Assembly (NCBI GenBank): GCA_037957365.1
Contig: JARHVA010004254.1
Location: forward strand, 392,001-456,000
DNA length: 64,000 nucleotides
Origin: Torreya grandis
Taxonomy: Eukaryota; Streptophyta; Pinopsida; Cupressales; Taxaceae
Direction: 5' to 3'
The notes under the pieces are model-generated. The model did not search any database and was not told the DNA's origin. It saw only the letters and a list, made by a program, of their open reading frames with translations. Made by a program: the position numbers and the translations under genes. Of this stretch, positions 1-13,544 are shown one piece after another (positions within the stretch are counted from its first letter, which is position 1; each line of letters opens with the position of its first letter).

Positions 1-2145
1 GAACCTTTGAGTCATGCTTAAAAGAGTTGTTTTGTGTGTTTGACTAACTTTGGACCAATGTTTGGTAACCAAAAAAAGTATGCTTTGGCTCTCTTTTAAA
101 AAAATAACCAAGGTACCAATGAGACTATAAGGGAGGGTGGTTTGAAACCACGCACAATTTAGAATATTTGGTTCACAATTTTACTAAACCTTTGGTAAGG
201 TTGAAATCATATATATTGAATGAGGGTAAGGTAACTCAAAGACCCAAGCTAAAAACTAGTACACCAAAGCCTAAATCTTTGTGATACGCCTGCACAGTAA
301 AATCTAGTTTCAACTTTGACAAGTTGACCTTAGAAGTTTAGAGGAAATATCTTCATATTATGAAGAAGATAAAATGGACTAAGCAACTCAAGATGTAAAA
401 ACATATATGAATCATTAAGTATAAATATAGGACCAAATAGGTAGCACAATGTCACCACATGATTCTAGTAGGATAAAAATATGTTCTAGGACTCAAAGCA
501 TGAGTGATATGCAAGATGATTTAAGTCCACCAAGATGATAATGTGATTTTGAGTCTTAATAAATGACCTTCAATCCAAATGGAAAATTGATCCCAAGTTA
601 AAACAAGATTAGTGCACAAATGGCAAACCCACCTTGACACACCAACCCTTAGAACTCAGAAAGGTTCAATTTTGAATGTGGATTATAAATGAAGGATTTA
701 AAAAAATTGGGTAAAATATCTAGAATCAATTGGGCAGCATGACTGTGCTAAAGTGGATGACATGACACAAAGTTTTTGATAATAATTTAAACAAGGAAAA
801 GATGAATTTTCTATTTGGATAGCGTAATGCCTCCCTTGCTCAATAAAATTTAGGACAATGTGTTTTAGTTAAGTTCAATGAGTTAACAAGCAGTTTTAGA
901 CACAAATCAAGAACAAGTAAGCTAATGACAAAAAACAAACATCTTAAGTCTAAAATGATAATGTATGGAAAAGTGGGGTCTATTAAACTAGCAATTTTTT
1001 TATCATTCTAGGGGAATCAGTTGCACAATGACTTTCACATCAAAGGATGCAAAAGATAAGCATAAAAATTGGGTGACCACGACATTGGCTAGTTTTAAAA
1101 AGGTCTAGTCCTTTTTACAACCACTACATCCTATTGTTTTCTTAGTGTAGTGTGATATCCAAATGCAGATACATCCCATGTGTAACTCCAATTAGGATCC
1201 AAATGAAGTCAATGTCAGAAGATGAAACCTCAAGTCAAAGCTTCCCTAAAGAACTCATGGGAGGTAATGACGTCCCCCTCATAAGCCAAGTTTGCATAAA
1301 AAATAAAGAAAGCATGAAATAGAAAGACTTTAGGGTCAGTTTCAAGGTCACCCAAACTTTAAAGATTTTTTGGGGAGTGCTTTAGATGCATTATTTCTAA
1401 ACCTTGGACTAGGCTATTTACAATAGGAATGGTATTCGACAAGTTTGCATGGAAAAATTAGATGAGCCCAAAAGTGTTTCAAGGAACTTTTAAGAATGGT
1501 TAAACTTGTTTAAGACAAAACATAAGAAAATAACCAATTAAAATCAAAACACATCAACCCAGTTATCCACTCAATCATAAATCAATCATGTACATAAGTA
1601 CTAAGTTAAAGGAAAATCAAAGGCAAAATGTGAAAGTATTATATGGCTTATGCATAGATTTGAATCTCCTATAAATTTGAAACATGCTGAAAACTTTGAA
1701 ATGACCTTAAGTTTATGTTTTTCAAATTCCACACCATTGACTTCTTGTTCACAAGACCTCAAATTAGGATATTCAATCAATAGTGGATCATATTTGAATT
1801 TTTAAAATGGGGTGTGTGTGTGTTAGGGCATAACACTAGTCCTCTCTAATATAATGTATTCCCTTGAAGTGTTTATATTTTGATGTTTTCCTTGGATCAA
1901 ATTCTACCATGTCAAGACAACAAACACACTAAAATTTTTATGCAAACACACCCCTATAGATCTTTGGGTGATGCAACATTACTTGTTGACATGAATGATC
2001 TTGCATCACATTGTTAATAGGTGTTCCACACTTTGGGTTGTGGTAGATCTAACTTTTATTAAAAAATTTAAAGATTTTTATTATAAATTCCATTATTTAT
2101 TATTTATTATTTATTAACACAATTATTGGGTATTGATGACATGGA
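1..2145. other. Unassigned AT-rich DNA, no gene seen
   Basis: I see no reading frame of convincing length or composition on either strand, no LTR pair within the window and no recognisable protein motif. The stretch may be old retroelement sequence or LTR whose partner lies to the left of the window; nothing here proves that. Confidence 0.5.
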
Positions 2146-3209
<1,064 letters not shown>

Positions 3210-3779
3210 AATTACTTATTTTTATTTTTAAATTTTTTAATTAATTGGTAAATAAGAGAATTAGAGTGTCCTTGTTCCATATTTAAAAAAAATAAAAATA
3301 AATAAAAAAAACAAAAAAAACATGAAAAAAAAACCTCTCGCAATGATATAATAATAACTATAAAAAGCCCATATGAGCCTAAGCAAAAATAATAGTTAAT
3401 GATTACAAAAGATAAATAAACCATTAAAATCAATCGTAGGGATAACCATGAAATATGCTTTAATAAAACCCGTATATATTTCCTCATATAGCCAAAGATC
3501 ATATCATTCGTATCTAAAAGACGCTTTTAAATGATATAAAAAGAGAGCTCATTTTCAATAGGGTAGATATAAGCTTTCATAGCTAGAGTAAATTTCACCT
3601 TAGATCATATTTTTACTTATCTTCTTCCTTAAAATATGCATTTATAATTGTGTATAATCCATTTCAGTGATTCACATCACAACAAACAACAAACAAAATT
3701 GGGTTTGTATTAGTCTACACATTATCTAGTAGATCTACTGCTTAGTTGCATTCTATATAACAATGTTGAAAGCTAATAG

Positions 3780-6058
3780 ATGAAAATTTCCTAACTAAAC
3801 CCTTGATTCAATTAAAATACTCTCCAACTTCCAATTCAAAGTCATAATTTTTCCATTGAATTTATCATTGCCATCGAGTCCCCTTCCACAATCAATTTTA
3901 AAAAACCCTTGTCTATATCAAGCTTAAGCCCTTTAACCAATTATTTATCTTCAAATTAATTATTTATAGCCTTTGAAATGAAAATTTATCCACCCCATAA
4001 CAATTTCCCCTTATGATTATGGATTAAACAACATGTTATATCCATTTTTGGATTATTTATTTAGGTACCACCAAATTTTATTTTTAGTACATCTAAGGCA
4101 AAGTCCATTTAGCTTTTAATATTATTTTAATCTTATATTTGGTCATGGTATCCTTCCTTATTATTTTTTCCATTTTCCAAAAATGAATCTTTCTCTTGCA
4201 TTAATAATATATGAACTATTTTTATATAAGTTAAAACATTGATAGAATTTCCAATTCAATTTTCATCCAACACCTTTCCCACTAATATTACTCATTTCTA
4301 AACATTTTTTAGTTTCTCTCCAGCTAGATATTCCACATGATATTTTAAGGGTTACTTACCAAAATAAACTTGGATCTTTTGGACTTAGAGGCCAAAACAT
4401 AACATTTCCTTTACTAAGCTAGGATAAACCCAAATTTGATTTACTTTTGAAATGAGACATTCTTAGATTTTTAATGCATAAATACAATGGATGAATAAAT
4501 GGTATATGAATTCCCCATAGATTTTCCACAAAATAGACATTAAAAGGCCTAAAAATCCCATCCTTTGAAATAAATATCAAGTCAAAATCCTACCAAGGCA
4601 AGCCAATCGAGTAAAAGAATTAGCTTTTAGATTATTGGTAGCATTCCAAATAAAGTTATTAGGCCAATCATTATAAGGAAAACATGTTTTAATTTCTACA
4701 TTATATCCAACCCTTACCTTATAATTTATAAATTTATGTCTCGACCATATAAGAATATCCTCTAATGTTTTAAATTATGTGCTCCTCTAATTTAACATTA
4801 CAATTAGAATCTCCTTTTGGGCCTTTCTAAAATTTATATGATCAAGTATTTTTCATTGTCTATTCCTCCTTCCTTGGATAAATGACTCGGACTAGTAATT
4901 GAAAACTTTAGATCCCATATCATACTCCAAAATTTTTTGCATTACCTATAAGTTCCCTATCTTGAAGAGTTAGCTTACCTTGCTAATAATTTTCCCATAA
5001 AGCTTATTTCTCATCATTTCCAATATCTAGAGTTAAACTTTCATAAATTATTTTTCTTGAATAACGTAGGAAATTCCATATATGAGATCATTAAGTTATA
5101 TTATCAATAATAAATATATTTTTATGTATATCTGAATCAAAACATTTGCCCCTTAAAATTTTAATCTAGGTTGATGACTTTCTTCATATAGCTTCCAAGC
5201 TAGTTTTTCACATAAAGCCTCATTATACAACACTAAATCTTTGATTCTAGATCCTCCCACCTATTTAGATCAATAAAATTTCGGCCACTGAACAAGGTAG
5301 ATTTGTTTCTTCTATGTTTTCCCTTATTATAAAAATATATTGATAATATTTTTCATACTTTCTAACACACCTTTGATAACCCTTATGTTATAAAAAAAAA
5401 ATAATAAGGATAGCTTGTAAAATTGCCTTAATGAAAATGTGTCTCCCAATAAGGATCAATAATTTAGCCTTCTAGGTAGCCAATATTGAGTGCATATTCT
5501 CAACTAATTTATCCCATATCCTTTCCTTTCAAAAACCCATAAAGATATGCACTCCTAAGTATTTACTTAAAATGCAACCATTATGAATACCTAGGATATC
5601 TCATACTATTTCTTGTCTTGCTCTAGAACATTAACAAATAAAAAATAAATATTTATCCATATTCATTTTTTGCCCAAAATCTTCCTCATATTTTATCAAA
5701 ATCCTATTAAAATACTTTGCATATTTATATTTTAATAATGCAAATATAATGGTATCATCCACAAATTGAAGTTGTGAATACAAACATCATTAGAAAAACT
5801 TTTAGTTTCTTGATTTTGTTTTGTTTTGTTACATCCCTTAAAGATGTTCCTAAAGATTAAAAAATGATAATATATAGATAAGGAAAAAGAGGATCCCATT
5901 TCTAACTTCTCTTTAGTTTTTGAAAAAACTCACAAAACTCCCATTAACTATAAATGAAAATAAAATTTGAAAAGCACAACTCATAACTCATGAAATGCAA
6001 ACTTTAGCAAAACCAAAAGCTATTATAACTTGTTTTTTAACTAGTACACTCTGTCATA
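3780..6058 (-). pseudogene. LINE ORF2, RT core to C-terminal RNase H
   Basis: Continues the frame interrupted by copia. It starts at YDRVY (6040-6058, the KAYDRV block of L1 RT). SFIVNGSFVSFFKN follows near 5905-5960. The catalytic motif is FVDD (5754-5765), where the family has FADD. Near 5170-5230 the downstream LINE motif reads LVLYNEALCEKLAWKLYEE. An RNase H domain lies at about 3780-4110, with KLIVEGDS near 3875-3900 carrying a catalytic Asp. Numerous stops and frameshifts make this a pseudogene. A C-terminal RNase H is typical of plant L1 elements. What follows down to 3210 is probably 3' UTR. Confidence 0.75.
6054..6058. repeat. Copia target-site duplication, left copy (TCATA)
   Basis: TCATA directly abuts the TG end of the left LTR and recurs at the other end of the element. 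Confidence 0.7.
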
Positions 6059-6808
6059 TGCCTTTATAATTTCTAATTTTAAGGTTTTGAATATATGGAG
6101 GGAATACAAATTAGTTTTGATTCAATCTAAAATTGAAGATATGTATCAACCAATTTATCCCAAAAATATTAGTTGTCAAACCAATTGTATTGTAAGTGTT
6201 ATTATCGACCAAAAACTATATTAAATAGCTTAAAACTTGAAAATATGTATTTTATAGTCTAAATTACTATATATATTCAATAGAATCAAAGCTTAAACAT
6301 GCAAAAAGGTTTCCCAATTTTAATTAATTCACCACACTACCTTTGTGTGTAATTCTTATTAATAAAGAAAGCTAAAATAAATTGATTACAAGGTTCTTAC
6401 ATTACAAGCTAAGTCTAAAAGTAAAAATTAAATAAATAACTTTAATTAACCATTAATTAAACTAAAAAATGACTAAACATGAGTTTAATATACTGATAAG
6501 ATATAGACATCATGTAAGAAACCTCTTCATCAGTTAAGTAAATATGCACACTACAGAAGTGAAAGTCTAAAAATAGAAATATAAAAATAAAATTTTGAAT
6601 AATAACTTTAGAGTTTAGTTAACTAAACATTTAGTGAACTATAGCAAACTGAAATCTAATTAACACTTTTAACTTTTTTATAAAATCCTTAGTTTCTAAA
6701 ATTGATTAAATAACTAATTTATGACATAAATGAATTAAATAACCTTACTAAACAATAAAATATCAAATAAATTAAATCTAAGATCAATAATCCATGAATT
6801 TGCTTGTA
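6059..6808 (-). repeat. Copia 3' LTR
   Basis: Aligns throughout with 10826-11536. Shared landmarks include AAAACTATATT near 6212, CCACACTAC near 6332, the CCTCTTCATC block near 6520 and GATCAATAATC near 6783. The outer end (6059) is fixed by the target duplication; the inner end near 6808 is approximate because the two copies differ there. Confidence 0.85.
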
Positions 6809-6814
6809 TAATCC

Positions 6815-7405
6815 CTTGGTGATAATATCAACAAATTGATCTTCACTTCTCACATACTCGATTACAAAGTGTTTATCATTGACCAAATATCTTAAAACAT
6901 TATGCTTAAGTTTAATGTGTTTGGTTCTAGTATGGAAAACTAGATTCTTAGAGAATTTTATTGCCCCATTGTTATCACAAAATATTTGCGTTGGCTTAAG
7001 TTGAATCTCTATAAAATTAGAGAAGAATAGTCTCATCCATAATCCTTGTGTGAAATTTGATGTAAAGGTTGTATATTCAGCTTCAGTAGAGGATAATGCA
7101 AATGTATCTTATTTTTTTGAAGATTAAAAAACTAACACACTTCCCAATATGAAGCATTAATCTAAAGTTGACTTCTTGTCATCAAAATATCCTATCCAAT
7201 ATAAATTTGTGTATCCCATGATACATAAATGCGTTTCTATTATAAAATTAATAACATGATTATAAGTTTCTCTTACATATCTAGAAAAAATCTTCACTGC
7301 TTGCAAATGCTTGGGTGACAATTTAACCATAAATCTAGAAACTTGTGAAACCCCATAATTGATATCATATCTTGTCATAGTGAGATATAATACACATTCC
7401 ACCAT
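6815..7405 (-). pseudogene. Copia RNase H, C-terminal end of pol
   Basis: 7157-7405 reads YLTMTRYDINYGVSQVSRFM and, further on, YFDDKKSTLD, the conserved RT/RNase H junction of copia pol (tRPDI, SRFM, and the DDRKSTSG-like block). 6815-7036 reads IFCDNNGAIKFSKN and later FHTRTKHIKLKHNVLR, the end of RNase H with its catalytic Asp and the RTKHI/H motif. The two blocks are in different frames and stops intervene. The frame ends at ITKGLYKQ, the usual copia C-terminal motif, just before the 3' LTR. Confidence 0.85.
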
Positions 7406-8200
7406 ACTTATAAAATTATTTTAATTATTTTAAGGAGTTCCATCCTCTCTCATAAGTTTTTCTCCACTTGAAATTGGGTTGTTGGTGGGCTTCTAATCTT
7501 GAATATTGTACTTATTTAACATGTTTTAGGAATACTTGACAAATGAATACTTATTTTTTTATGGAATTCCATGCCAATAAATTAAATCATAAGTCCAATA
7601 TCATTTATCTCAAATTTTTATTTCATATTTTCCTTAAAACTATTCAACATCTTCATAAAGCTACCTATAAATATCAAGTCATCTACATAAAGACAAATAT
7701 ATAAAATATTAGAACCCAATGCTTATATGTAAATAGTTGGTTCATTTTGAATTATTATAATGTCTTGATCCAATAGCCAACTATAAATTCTTGAGTACCG
7801 AGATCTTGGATCTTGCTTCATCCCATAAAGAGCCTTTTTCAACTTATATACCAAACAAAATTACCATTCAGATCAAAACCTTTTGGTTCCCCTACATATA
7901 CTTCTTCTTCAACCACTCCATTTAGGAATTAATTATTAACATATATTTTATTTATTCTCCATCCTTTATGATAATATACAACAATCATTAGTCTTCTATG
8001 ATCTTGACATGCCATAGGTGCAAGGTTTCCTCATAGTCAACCCCATATGTTTATACAAATATTTTTAAAACTAATATAGTTTTTAGCTTGTCAATTATAC
8101 CATCACTCTTAAATTTGGTATTTTATAACCACTTAGTTTCAATGACATGTTTATTTAATGGAGTATTATATAAATTTCATGTATCATTCCTCTCAATTGA
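7406..8200 (-). pseudogene. Copia reverse transcriptase (broken)
   Basis: Minus-strand RT read through several frames. Near 8115-8160 lies a TKWLYKI-like start. GVDYEET (about 8020-8045) matches the conserved G.DY.ETF block. FLNGVVEEEVYVGEPKGF (about 7865-7925) matches FLNG.L.EEVYM.QP.GF. The catalytic box reads LYVDDLIFIGS, with YVDD intact at 7678-7689. Several stops and frameshifts separate these blocks. It lies between the integrase and RNase H remnants, as expected for copia. Confidence 0.85.
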
Positions 8201-8699
8201 ATCCATCTCTAATTTCATAGCATCAACCCAATCTTTTTTTTACTAGATTTTTTGTATAACTTATAAGTTCACTGGCCATAGTTTCAATGCAAACATAATA
8301 TTTTCATTAAAATAATAATTAAAAATACTATTAATTATGTTTAATCATTTTGATCCTTCTCTCTTAATTCTTATCTAACATTTGATTAGTTGGATGTGGG
8401 TTCAACAACTATTTTTGCTTGCTTGGAGTGGATGTAGATGGATGACTAGTCTTTTGCAAAGAGATAGAATTATTTCTTGAACTATAAACATGTGTAGTAA
8501 TTTTTAATCTCTCATAATAAAATTTTATAGGTTACACCATCATTTATTAATTATGTAGCTACATGATCAAAATCAGCATACACTTCATTTTCAAAAACAT
8601 ACAATCTCTAGAAATAATTATGGATTTACTAACATGATTATAAAACTTGCATATTTTAATTTTATCACTATAACCTATGAAAATATGAGGAACACTCTT

Positions 8700-9542
8700 T
8701 GGATATAATTTTTTAATCTTCTCATCTAAAACATGTTAAAAATACAAACAACCAAATACCTTAAGATGAGAAACAACTAGTTTTTTTCTATACCAAGCTT
8801 CATAAAGTATCTTGTATTTGAGTGTCATTATAGGAATTTTGTTAATGATGTAAACTAATGTTTTTAATGATTCAATCCAAAAACATGTTTCCAAGTGATT
8901 ATTCTCCAACATAGTCATTTTTAAATCCATGATTTATCTATTTTTTATTTCTCAAACACCATTTTTTTATGGTGTGTAATGATATGTTAACTTCCTTTTG
9001 ATTCCATGTGAAGCATAAAATTCATTAAATTTATTAGAAAAAAATTCACCTCGTCTATTTTTTCTTAAGGAATTGATGAAATGACCACATTATTTTTCAT
9101 CCAAATCTTTGAAATTTTTAATAGATGAAAAATATCCATATTTTTCAATAAATAAGCTCACATAAACCTTATAACATCATCTATGAAATAAATGAAATAC
9201 AAATTCTTACCAATACTTATGCAAGGCATTAGTCCACATATATCTAAATAAACTAGCTCAAAATCTATGCTTGCTCTTAATTTTATGATATGAAAATACT
9301 CCCTATGATTTTTATCAACAAAACATAACTTTCATGCATCATCATTTTCTAATTATAGCTTAGGAAGACCTCTTACCATTCTCTATGTCAAGATTATGTG
9401 AGCTCTTAAAACTGATATGACCATATCTTGAATGCCACAACATGTTAACATTCTCAATGGTGCAGAAACAAGTACCAAACTTCATCATACTGATCTTTAA
9501 TGTAAACACCATATTCTTTGTCATATAATATTTTCTAATCAA
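8700..9542 (-). pseudogene. Copia GAG-pre-integrase and integrase (broken)
   Basis: 9360-9542 contains LWHSRYGHISF, the GAG-pre-integrase H..GH motif that begins the integrase zinc region. RRGEFFSNKFNEFYASHGI (about 9003-9060) matches the core block around the second catalytic Asp and following residues, but that Asp is not evident. 8736-8930 reads SLKTLVYIINKIP and later VSHLKVFGCLYF, the conserved end of the core. It is split by stops into short frames. Confidence 0.8.
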
Positions 9543-9959
9543 TCTATTCTCAGATATCTTATCAAAAATAGAACAAACATTATTTTCAAAAAGTAGTTTA
9601 AAAACCTTTTCTTTTAATTAGCCAACACTAATCATATTTTGACCTATATTTAGATAAAAATAAACATCTTTAATTTCACCCTTACCTTATTTTGTGGTTA
9701 TTTTCATGTTATCCTTTCCTTTAGCTTGGATGGACTTTCCATCTGCCAATTTCACTTGGCTTTTAAAATAATCATATAACTTGTTGAAACCATATTTATG
9801 ACTTGTCATGTGATTTGAGCACCCTGAATCAAGAAACCGCCAATTATTTTATTCATTTATCCATGCATTTCATGTGAGATAATAATATGAAACCTATTTA
9901 ACATCACTTTTCTCATCTTTAAAAAAAAAATCACTCTCTTGATTATCTTGATTTTTAGT

Positions 9960-10777
9960 TACTATTATTCTACAATCTTTAACCATCTGTCTTTTTTTTT
10001 AGTAATGACAAGTAAAGTATTCCTTACTTTTAACTGTGAAGTTAGCTTCATATTTACCCTTTTAATTTAAGTTTTTATAACTCCCTTGATTCTTATTTTT
10101 ATTTTTATATTTTATCTTTGAAACCATTTCCTTAGTTTCATGTGTTTGTTCTTATTTTTGTATATATAGTCTCATAGTATCCTCATGAGACAAGAGAGAA
10201 CCAACCAAATCATCAATAATTATAGTGTTCATGATCTTACACTCTTCAAGAGCATTCAAAATATTTATCCATATTTGACTTAAAGATCTCAAAATATTTC
10301 TTACTATAAGACTATCTTAGATTTTTTTTCATAAACTCTCATTATATGCACTAAATCATTTATCCTTATTCAATAATCTCTTACGCCTTCAAAAACTGAC
10401 ATTCTCATATTCTCAAAATTAATTTTAAGGTTTTTGAGTTATGTTTATCTTACCTTAATAGATCCTTGATATGAAGTTTTCAAGTAATTTCATGCCTCAT
10501 AGAAATATTTACATCTTGAAATTCTTGGATAAATATTTGGGTCTATAACAATTTTAAAATACAAGAAATCTTGTGCATCTACCTTTTCTTCATCTTTTTT
10601 TATTCTTTTCTGATTTTGTTTCAAGGCATTCCAATCTTGGGGTGGTGTATACCCATGAATAACATTCTCCCAAACTCCTTTCTATGTAAATTTCTCTTCA
10701 ACCTTATCTCTCCAATATTCAAAGTTGTCACATTTGAAAATATAAATATTCATGGAAACAAAATTCATTGAATCCAT
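9960..10777 (-). pseudogene. Copia gag (broken)
   Basis: The likely start is the ATG at 10777 (MDSMNFVSMNI), followed by FEYWRDKVEEKF, a position typical of the W-containing N-terminus of copia gag. Near 10190-10250 a DLVGSLLSHED segment matches the end of the gag domain. A degraded CCHC knuckle lies near 9970-10020 (YFTCHY then KDCR), with later residues missing. Frameshifts and stops break it throughout. The first codon lies about 50 bases after the 5' LTR. Confidence 0.7.
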
Positions 10778-10825
10778 TGATACTCTAGATAATGAACTGA
10801 AACCCTTCTTGACAGTTCTTGGATA

Positions 10826-11536
10826 TGGATTTGATATAAAATAAAAGTTTTTAATGTATGGAAAGAGTGAAAATTATATTTTATTCACTCTAAAATTCAA
10901 GTTATGTATCAACTAATGTGTTCTAGAATTACTAGTTATCAAATTGGTTATGTTTTAAGTGAGATTGTCAACCAAAAACTATATTGAATAACTTAAAACT
11001 TGAAAATATATACTTGGTATAAATTAATGAATATCTGAAATAAAATAAAAGATTAAACCTTTAAAAAAATATCAATTCAAATTAATGTACCACACTACTC
11101 TTGTGTGCAATTTTTATTAATAAAATAATTAAAATAAACTTATTACAAGGTGACTTGTATTGAAAGTTATGCCTAAAAGTTTTTTAAAATTTAATTAACC
11201 ATTAAGTAAACTAAAAAATGGACTAAATACAACAAGTTTAACACATTGATAAGATATGGGTATCGTGCAAAAAACCTCTTCATCGGTTAAGTAAAAATGC
11301 ACACTCATATACATAATAGACAAGTGAAAGTTTAAAAATAGAAAATCTAAAAATAAAATTTTGACTAAAATAATTTTAAAGTTTATTTAATTAAAAATTT
11401 AGTGAACTAGACTCTAATAGACACTTCTATCTATTTTTTAAGAAATTCCTAAAAAGTGAATTAAATAACCTTCCTAAACACTTAAAACATCAAATAAACT
11501 AAATCTAAGATCAATAATCAACTGCTAAAATTAGCA
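10826..11536 (-). repeat. Copia 5' LTR
   Basis: Aligns with 6059-6808. It starts TG (10826-10827) and ends AGCA (11533-11536) on the plus strand, so on the element's own strand it begins TGCTAA. The terminal 14 bases form a small hairpin-like inverted repeat. It lies upstream of the gag pseudogene on the minus strand. Confidence 0.85.
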
Positions 11537-11541
11537 TCATA
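11537..11541. repeat. Copia target-site duplication, right copy (TCATA)
   Basis: Matches 6054-6058. Its position also fits where the LINE protein frame resumes. Confidence 0.7.
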
Positions 11542-12240
11542 ATCAGCATAATTTAACACTCATTCCTGAATATTTTTTAGATTTGAGGGATTGAAGGGTC
11601 TCATGACTCATGACCACCCATCTAAAAAAATTCTATCCCAAACAAGTCCTCCTTTCTCAAGATAAACAATTCTTATGAGTAAAAAATTAAGCAATTTCAT
11701 TATTTATTTGGAAATAATTTTATACACCAAATTATAGAGAGATATTGGGATAAAATTAGAAAACTAGGAAGGGGTTTTCTTATGAATCAATAAATTAAAG
11801 TGCAATTTAAACCTCTTAATACTTATTTTGATGTTCTTGATTCATTTACTACATATGTTAATTCCTTCCCCAAGTAATCCCATAATTTTTGAAAGAATTT
11901 TGTTGGAAATCCATCATGACTTGGAGCCTTATTTGCCTTCATTTTTTGTAGAACAACCTTTACTTTCTCCTTAGTAAAGGCTTCATCATAGGTGCATTCC
12001 ATCTATTGGTGATGACCTTAAGGATGGTTTTAATAAATCTGTACATCTTCCTTTCATCTCTAGGCTCATTTTCATAAATTAATTATTGAAAAAAATATAT
12101 ATTACTTCTTATTTAATCTCTTAAATATCCTTTAGTACCAATACACTTATATATTTGATTGAGAATACTCAATTTTCATCCCTTATTTTCTACTATAGAT
12201 TTATTGATTGTTTTTAAATTTATTTAAAATATATTTAATA
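11542..12240 (-). pseudogene. LINE ORF2, N-terminal part of reverse transcriptase
   Basis: Reading the minus strand from about 12240 down gives decayed L1-type RT. The best block, near 11890-11945, reads NKAPSHDGFPTKFFQKL and corresponds to the family's conserved NKAPGPDGF motif. Upstream lies the segment that usually links endonuclease and RT; downstream, weak matches cover the region around the usual FRPIS and GR blocks. Stops and frameshifts make it non-functional. It ends at the copia target site, and the frame resumes on the far side of the copia element at 6058. Confidence 0.7.
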
Positions 12241-13424
12241 CTCAATTTTTTAAGTTATTTCAAATAAATAATAAATGCCCAAGAAATAAAATATATTTTA
12301 TGAATATTAAAATATATATATATAAGAAGTTATTGAATGAGCATAGATAATGGCTCACTAAATCAATAAAAATTTAGTTCAACAAATCCTAATATAGCAC
12401 AAAAAATAATTGAACAATGTGTAATAATTTTGTTTAATGGGATGATGAGGCATACTAGGATAAGACCATCTATATACATATTAATTAATATATTATTATC
12501 TTATAAACTTATAATATATTTACGAATATTTATTTTACAATATGCATATAAAATAAATATAGATGCAGAGAAGAGAAAGCTTCAACCTCTAAACATTAAA
12601 ATAAGACCTTATTTAAAAATGTGTGAGGATTGGATTGAGTGTGATAGAAAAATGGTTTTAGGGTAGTTATCAAATTTAATGAGATGTAAAATTTTGTTCA
12701 TTATTTATATGTGAATCATTATATGTTTTACATTTATTGAAATTAATGTTAGCATTAAGATTACGCAAGATAAGGCCCAAGAATCAAGAGTGAGTCAAGG
12801 GGTCTTAGTGACTCATTGCTTGGGGTGAATGACCATAAATGAGGGTACACATTCCATCATTAAAAAATTAAGTTATTTTAAATAAGCTTTCATTTTTTAT
12901 TTTATAAAAACTATTACTCTTCATTTTATAATATAAATTTTATTGCAAGAGGATCAATGTAATTGTATTTCCACAAAATAAATAAAGCAGCATCTAAAAG
13001 CTTTAGGATGCGACACATAATCATTCAACAAATAGGATAATTCTAATGGTTGTGTGCCAATTTTAGACATTTAATTATGGTAAAAGGCTTATTATTGTAT
13101 TATTTTTAGAATGGTTTTATGCATATGGATCATTGCTTCTTATTTGGGTCTTATTTTAACTTTTTCATGGTATTCATGCCTCTCTTTATTCTATGTATGG
13201 TCATGTGTTGTTATATTTCTATTTTATTATTCCATCTACATTTTCTTTGTGTTTAGAGGCCTCCTATATTATTCCCATGTATTTTATATTATTATATTAG
13301 AATTTATAGTATGATGATTCTATCCTGGACACTACTGACCCTCCACTAATTATGTCCCTTTTCTTTGCATGGACCCTTCTACCCTCCTTCATCCTTCTTA
13401 TATTGTATGGACCCATGATAATCA
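12241..13424. other. Unassigned AT-rich DNA
   Basis: No gene or known element recognised. The short frames here are AT-rich and lack motifs. This is where the outer approximately 630 bp of element B's 3' LTR should lie (the part matching 47880-48514), but I could not align it. Confidence 0.5.
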
Positions 13425-13544
13425 TGCACATAAATATAAGATGGGATTTTTCATATTTCACATATTTATACAAAATATCTCATAAATGAGATGTAGTTAA
13501 TAATGAAATCCAACGCATAGTAGAACAACATGCAAATATGGAAG
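13425..13544 (-). repeat. Element B 3' LTR, fragment left of element A
   Basis: Matches 48515-48635, with the shared landmark ATACAAAATATCTCATAAAT. Similarity stops abruptly at 13545, where element A begins with TGTTGACC, and resumes at 26556. Left of 13425 similarity to the other LTR is lost. Confidence 0.8.

Larger units (their letters stand above)
6059..11536 (-). mobile_element. Ty1/copia LTR retrotransposon, full length, decayed
   Basis: About 5.5 kb on the minus strand, inserted in the LINE RT gene. Two similar LTRs flank gag, integrase, RT and RNase H pseudogenes in copia order (integrase before RT). On the plus strand the ends read TG at 6059 and CA at 11535-11536. The five bases outside are TCATA on both sides (6054-6058 and 11537-11541), which fits a 5-bp target duplication and the break in the LINE protein. 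I could not identify a convincing primer-binding site next to the 5' LTR. All frames are interrupted, so the copy is dead. Confidence 0.88.
3210..12240 (-). mobile_element. L1-type LINE, split by a copia insertion
   Basis: Minus-strand non-LTR retrotransposon remnant in two pieces, 11542-12240 (proximal) and 3210-6058 (distal). The two protein halves join at the RT motif preceding YDRV. The copia element at 6059-11536, with its TCATA duplication, lies between them and explains the gap. Domain order on the minus strand is RT fingers, RT catalytic core, downstream LINE domain, then RNase H, as in plant L1 elements. The apurinic endonuclease and ORF1 expected upstream were not recognised. The outer limits (3210 and 12240) are approximate. 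Confidence 0.8.

Noticed and set aside
3212..3502. 96-codon minus-strand ORF, Phe/Leu/Ile-rich
   Set aside because: Lies in the probable 3' UTR of the LINE; its composition follows the A-rich plus strand and it has no motif.
12430..13314. Two plus-strand ORFs of 67-78 codons
   Set aside because: AT-rich, no recognisable motif, no support from a second copy.
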